DNA from: Streptomyces sp. DH24
GTDB lineage: Bacteria > Actinomycetota > Actinomycetes > Streptomycetales > Streptomycetaceae
Reading direction: 5' to 3'
Length of the DNA: 64,000 nt
Assembly: GCF_029813775.1 (NCBI RefSeq)
Contig: NZ_JARVKW010000001.1
Location: forward strand, 64,501-128,500
Below are positions 60,477-64,000 of this stretch, piece after piece; position 1 is the first letter of the stretch; each line of letters begins with the position of its first letter. The translations under genes were made by a program, and so were the position numbers. The notes beneath the pieces were generated by a model. That model searched no databases, was not told the DNA's origin, and saw nothing but the letters and a program-made list of their open reading frames with translations.

Positions 60477-61286
60477 ATGCCCGCTCCCCGCACCGTTCTG
60501 CTCACCGGCGCCGCCGGCGGGCTCGGCACCCTGATGCGGGACCTGCTCCCCACCTACGGCTACGAACTCCGGCTGCTCGACATGCGCCCCATCGAGGGCG
60601 AGCCGGACGCGATCGTCGCCGACCTCGCCGACCAGGACGCGATGCGCGAGGCCGTGCGGGGCGTCGACGCGATCATCCACCTCGCGGGCATCTCCCTGGA
60701 AGCCCCCTTCGAGAAGATCCTCTCGGCGAACATCCAGGGCACCTACCACCTCTACGAGGCCGCCCGCGAGGAGGGCGTCGGACGCGTCGTCTTCGCCTCC
60801 TCCAACCACGCCGTCGGCTACACCCCGCGCCCGCGGGGCGACGACCCCCTCATCCCGGTCGACACCCCGCGCCGCCCCGACACCTTCTACGGCCTGTCCA
60901 AGTCCTTCGGCGAGGACCTCGCCCAGCTCTACTGGGACAAGCACGGTCTGGAGACCGTCTCCGTGCGCATCGGCGCCTGCTTCCCGGAGCCCACCGGCGT
61001 GCGCATGCTCTCGGTGTGGATGAGCCCCGCCGACGGCGCCCGCCTCTTCCACGCGGCGCTGACCGCCGAGAACGTCGGGCACTCGGTCGTCTACGGCTCC
61101 TCCGCCAACACCCGCCTGTGGTGGGACCTGGGCACCGCGCGGGCCATCGGCTACGAACCGCAGGACGACTCCGAGGTGTTCGCCGAGAAGCTGATCGCCG
61201 AGCAGGGCGAGCTGGACCCGGACAATCCGGCACACGCCTGCCTGGGCGGCCACTTCGTCACCGACCCGCCGATCTGGCCCCACTGA
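60477..61286 (+). CDS. Uronate dehydrogenase (NAD-dependent, short-chain dehydrogenase family)
   Basis: 269 aa. ATG with AAGGAG upstream. LLTGAAGGLGTLMRD binds NAD; IHLAGISLEAPFEKILSANIQGTYHLYEAAR, SSNHAVGYTPR and the catalytic YGLSKSFGED match uronate dehydrogenases closely. It oxidises galacturonate or glucuronate to the aldarolactone. With kdgD opposite and a 2,5-dioxopentanoate dehydrogenase elsewhere in the window, it starts the oxidative uronate route. Confidence 0.9.
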   Translation: MPAPRTVLLTGAAGGLGTLMRDLLPTYGYELRLLDMRPIEGEPDAIVADLADQDAMREAVRGVDAIIHLAGISLEAPFEKILSANIQGTYHLYEAAREEGVGRVVFASSNHAVGYTPRPRGDDPLIPVDTPRRPDTFYGLSKSFGEDLAQLYWDKHGLETVSVRIGACFPEPTGVRMLSVWMSPADGARLFHAALTAENVGHSVVYGSSANTRLWWDLGTARAIGYEPQDDSEVFAEKLIAEQGELDPDNPAHACLGGHFVTDPPIWPH

Positions 61287-61338
61287 GCCGGACCGCGGGG
61301 ACCCGCGGCGGCACTGACACGTCTCACATCGATCGGCC

Positions 61339-61379
61339 GCGGAAGCGGGCGGGCACCGAACGGGCCCGCCCGCTTCCGC
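61339..61379. terminator. Terminator after uronate dehydrogenase
   Basis: GCGGAAGCGGGCGGGC (61339-61354) and GCCCGCCCGCTTCCGC (61364-61379): perfect 16 bp stem, 9-base loop. Confidence 0.85.
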
Positions 61380-61559
61380 ATTCGGGCATCCGCACTGCCC
61401 GTTTCCACCCCTCCACCGGTCCCGGCGCAGGTCCGCGGCGGGCCCACCCCTGCCCGAGTCGGGCCCAAACGGGCAGCATCGAATCGCCAACAGGCCTGGT
61501 CAGTGCCGCGCGCCCGCTGTAGAACTTCCCCCATGGGCCCCACCGGGCCCGAACGGGCA
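61358..61559 (+). promoter_or_regulatory. Four copies of an AACGGGC(A) motif before the DeoR gene
   Basis: GAACGGGC at 61358-61365 (inside the terminator loop), its complement TGCCCGTTT at 61396-61404, AAACGGGCA at 61467-61475 and GAACGGGCA at 61551-61559. The last lies 16 bases before the DeoR start. DeoR-family proteins often bind several short repeats, so these are candidate operators. No gene is seen in the 289 bp gap 61287-61575. Confidence 0.5.
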
Positions 61560-61575
61560 ATGACGCACGGAGGCG

Positions 61576-62355
61576 ATGACGGCCATGGACGCCAGGACGT
61601 CGGAGGAACGCCGGCACGAGATCGTGCGGGTCGCCCGCGCCACCGGATCGGTCGACGTCACCACGCTCGCCGCCCGGCTGGGCGTGGCCAAGGAGACCGT
61701 ACGACGGGATCTGCGGGCCCTGGAGGACCACGGCCTGGTCCGCCGCACCCACGGCGGCGCCTACCCCGTGGAGAGCGCCGGCTTCGAGACGACGCTCGCC
61801 TTCCGCGCCACCAGCCACGTGCCCGAGAAGCGCCGGATCGCCGCGGCGGCGGCCGAACTCCTCGGGGACGCCGAGACGGTCTTCGTCGACGAAGGCTTCA
61901 CCCCGCAGCTCATCGCCGAGACCCTGCCCCGGGACCGCCCGCTGACCGTGGTCACCGCGTCCCTGCCGGTCGCGGGCGCGCTCGCCGAGGCCGACAACGT
62001 TTCCGTCCTGCTGTTGGGCGGCCGGGTCCGCTCCGGCACGCTCGCCACCGTCGACCACTGGACGACGAAGATGCTGTCCGGCTTCGTCCTCGACCTGGCC
62101 TACATCGGCGCCAACGGCATCTCCCGCGAGCACGGTCTGACCACGCCCGACCCGGCGGTCAGCGAGGTCAAGACACAGGCGGTCCGGGCCGCGCGCCGCA
62201 TCGTGTTCGCGGGCGTGCACACCAAGTTCGGCGCGGTCAGCTTCTGCCGGTTCGCGGAGATCGGCGCGCTGGAGGCGATCGTGACGAGCACTCTGCTGCC
62301 GGCGTCCGAGGCGCACCGCTACTCCCTGCTCGGCCCGCAGGTGATCCGCGTCTGA
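61576..62355 (+). CDS. DeoR-family transcriptional regulator
   Basis: 259 aa. N-terminal helix-turn-helix RRHEIVRVARATGSVDVTTLAARLGVAKETVRRDLRALEDHGLVRRTHGGA. The sensor domain has FVDEGFTPQLIAETL, LLGGRVRSGTLATVD and YIGANGISREHGLTTPD, typical of sugar-phosphate-type DeoR regulators. GGAGG sits only two bases before the ATG at 61576, so the second ATG at 61585 may be used. It lies between uronate dehydrogenase and a sugar importer and probably regulates one or both. Confidence 0.92.
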   Translation: MTAMDARTSEERRHEIVRVARATGSVDVTTLAARLGVAKETVRRDLRALEDHGLVRRTHGGAYPVESAGFETTLAFRATSHVPEKRRIAAAAAELLGDAETVFVDEGFTPQLIAETLPRDRPLTVVTASLPVAGALAEADNVSVLLLGGRVRSGTLATVDHWTTKMLSGFVLDLAYIGANGISREHGLTTPDPAVSEVKTQAVRAARRIVFAGVHTKFGAVSFCRFAEIGALEAIVTSTLLPASEAHRYSLLGPQVIRV

Positions 62356-62469
62356 AGCACCGGCCCGCCCTCCGATGACCCACCCCACCCCCACGTCGGG
62401 CACCCCCTTGCCCACTGACGACGCTTATCTCCCGGTTCATCCCCCGATACGTACCTCCAGGAGCGATCC

Positions 62470-63840
62470 ATGCGAACCCAGAGCCGACGGAGGCCGCGAG
62501 CGACCCTCGCAGCGGCCGCCGCAGGGACGCTGCTCGCCCCGCTGCTCTCCGGCTGCTGGGTCGGAGCGGGCGGGGCCGGATCCGGCGGGAACTCCATCAA
62601 CGTCCTGATGGTCAACAACCCCCAGATGACCGAGCTGCAGAAGCTGACCGCCGCGCACTTCACCCAGGAGACCGGCATCGAGGTCAACTTCACCGTCCTG
62701 CCCGAGAACGACGTCCGCGACAAGATCAGCCAGGACTTCGCCAACCAGGCGGGCCAGTACGACGTCGCCACCCTGTCCAACTACGAGATCCCGATCTACG
62801 CCCGCAACGGCTGGCTGCGCGAGATGAACTCCTACGCCGCCAAGGACGCGGCGTACGACGAACAGGACGTGCTGAAGCCGATGCGCGAGTCGCTCACCGG
62901 CGACGACGGCAAGCTCTACGGGCAGCCCTTCTACGGCGAGTCGTCCTTCCTGATGTACCGCAAGGACGTCTTCGCGAAGCAGGGCCTGACGATGCCCGAG
63001 CACCCCACCTGGACCCAGATCGCCGAGCTGGCCGCCCGGCTGGACGGGGCCGAGCGGGGCATGAAGGGCATCTGCCTGCGCGGCCTGCCGGGCTGGGGCG
63101 AGGTCATGGCGCCCCTGACGACCGTGGTGAACACCTTCGGCGGCACCTGGTTCGACAAGGACTGGAAGGCGCGCCTTGACTCCCCCGAGTTCGAGAAGGC
63201 GACGAAGTTCTATGTCGACCTGGTGCGCGAGCACGGCGAGTCCGGCGCCTCCCAGGCCGGCTTCGCCGAGTGCCTGAACAACATGACCCAGGGCAAGGTC
63301 GCCATGTGGTACGACGCCACCTCTGCCGCCGGTTCCCTGGAGTCCGCCAACTCCCCCGTCCAGGGCAAGCTCGGCTACGCGCCCGCGCCGGTCGAGAAGA
63401 CCGAGTCCTCCGGCTGGCTCTACACCTGGGCCTGGGGCATCCAGAACGCCTCCCGCAACCCCGACAAGGCCTGGAAGTTCGTCTCCTGGGCGTCCAGCAA
63501 GGAGTACGAGCAGCTGGTCGGCGACGAGATCGGCTGGTCCAACGTCCCGGCGGGCAAGCGCGCCTCGACGTACGACAACCCCGCCTACCGCCAGGAGGCC
63601 GCCGCCTTCCAGGAGATGACCAAGGAGGCCATCGAGGGCGCCCGGCCCACCGACCCCGGGGTGCAGCCGCGCCCCGCACCCGGCATCCAGTTCGTCGGCA
63701 TCCCCGAGTTCACCGACCTCGGCACCAAGGTCTCCCAGGAGATCAGCGCGGCGATCGCCGGACGCCAGTCCGTCGAGACGGCCCTGAAGAAGTCGCAAGC
63801 GCTCGCCGAGAAGATCTCCGAGGAGTACGAGGGACGATGA
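62470..63840 (+). CDS. Sugar ABC transporter solute-binding lipoprotein (polyol/sugar type)
   Basis: 456 aa. ATG with AGGAG upstream. Lipobox LLSGC near residue 28. Binding fold: NVLMVNNPQMTELQKLTAAHFTQETGIEVNF, YDVATLSNYEIPIYARNGWLREM, GKLYGQPFYGESSFLMYRKDVF and WAWGIQNASRNPDKAWKFVSW, resembling sorbitol/mannitol-type binding proteins. Its stop overlaps the permease start as ATGA. Placed after DeoR and uronate dehydrogenase, it may carry a uronate, an oligosaccharide or a polyol. Confidence 0.9.
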   Translation: MRTQSRRRPRATLAAAAAGTLLAPLLSGCWVGAGGAGSGGNSINVLMVNNPQMTELQKLTAAHFTQETGIEVNFTVLPENDVRDKISQDFANQAGQYDVATLSNYEIPIYARNGWLREMNSYAAKDAAYDEQDVLKPMRESLTGDDGKLYGQPFYGESSFLMYRKDVFAKQGLTMPEHPTWTQIAELAARLDGAERGMKGICLRGLPGWGEVMAPLTTVVNTFGGTWFDKDWKARLDSPEFEKATKFYVDLVREHGESGASQAGFAECLNNMTQGKVAMWYDATSAAGSLESANSPVQGKLGYAPAPVEKTESSGWLYTWAWGIQNASRNPDKAWKFVSWASSKEYEQLVGDEIGWSNVPAGKRASTYDNPAYRQEAAAFQEMTKEAIEGARPTDPGVQPRPAPGIQFVGIPEFTDLGTKVSQEISAAIAGRQSVETALKKSQALAEKISEEYEGR

Positions 63841-64000
63841 CCGCCACCACACCGGCCCCCGTGGCCGCTCCGGAGATGCGCACCACCCCGGTGCGCCGGC
63901 CCTCCCCCCGGCTGCGCGCCTGGGCCAGGCGGGCCCCGCTGATGCCCGCCCTGGTCTTCATGGTCGTGGTGACCCAGCTGCCGTTCGTGGCGACGCTGGT
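63837..64000 (+). CDS. Sugar ABC transporter permease, N-terminal part (3' end outside window)
   Basis: Only about 54 residues are visible: a Pro/Arg-rich cytoplasmic N terminus, then MPALVFMVVVTQLPFVATLV, the start of the first membrane segment as in MalF-type permeases. The ATG overlaps the binding-protein stop, so it belongs to the same importer. Confidence 0.85.
   Translation, partial: MTATTPAPVAAPEMRTTPVRRPSPRLRAWARRAPLMPALVFMVVVTQLPFVATL

Overview
The window is high-GC actinobacterial DNA, almost certainly a Streptomyces chromosome. Supporting signs are G/C-rich third positions, frequent GTG starts, 4-base ATGA/GTGA start-stop overlaps, an LAETG sortase substrate, a SigE-type sigma factor, and ABC sugar importers with no ATPase of their own. 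From memory (not checked here), the order cobalamin genes - LAETG protein - glutamate-type ABC transporter - ectABCD - PBP2 - SigE-type sigma - pectate lyase resembles the S. coelicolor SCO1850-SCO1880 neighbourhood.

Region 1 (1-10803, plus strand) is a cobalamin cluster: a ChlD-type cobaltochelatase subunit (5' end cut), CobO, CobB, CobI, CobM, CobL, a CbiG-CobJ fusion, CobH, a His-rich CbiX and a CobC-like aminotransferase. Nearly all are joined by short overlaps; the one clear break is a repeat- and hairpin-bearing 246 bp gap before cobM. CobG, CobF, CobK and CobN are not visible. The set mixes aerobic-type steps with CbiX and CbiG, which belong to the anaerobic route.

Region 2 (10804-17173) holds an LAETG-anchored surface protein, an amidohydrolase, a polar amino-acid (glutamate-like) ABC importer with a near-consensus promoter, and a class V aminotransferase. 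Region 3 (17174-20988) is ectABCD for ectoine and 5-hydroxyectoine. Its likely leaderless ectA abuts a 35 bp palindrome, and the 3' end of ectD is repeated in 77 bp tandem units carrying hairpins.

Region 4 (21010-31059) is mixed: a class V aminotransferase-like protein, a FrnE-type DsbA protein, two GNAT enzymes, a 2,5-dioxopentanoate-type dehydrogenase divergent from an IclR regulator, a membrane protein with a two-component system, and a penicillin-binding protein whose start is preceded by a near-copy of itself.

Region 5 (31324-64000) is a large pectin and arabinan utilisation locus. It has a SigE-type sigma factor with a membrane partner, a PL3 pectate lyase, a double-headed GH43, an alpha/beta hydrolase, three PL1 pectate lyases, a pectinesterase, a PL1-pectinesterase fusion, a rhamnogalacturonan acetylesterase, a second GH43, a PmoA-like protein, a Gfo/Idh oxidoreductase and a sugar ABC importer. 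An IlvD/Edd dehydratase, a DHDPS-family enzyme and a GntR regulator head it. Further on are 5-dehydro-4-deoxyglucarate dehydratase (kdgD) coupled to an unrecognised gene, a divergent uronate dehydrogenase, a DeoR regulator and a second sugar importer running off the end. Together with the dehydrogenase of region 4, these genes outline an oxidative route from galacturonate (and perhaps L-arabinose) to 2-oxoglutarate. A galactarate dehydratase and the unsaturated-galacturonidase branch (GH105/GH88, KduI/KduD) are not seen. I found no tRNA, rRNA, CRISPR array, insertion sequence or prophage gene.
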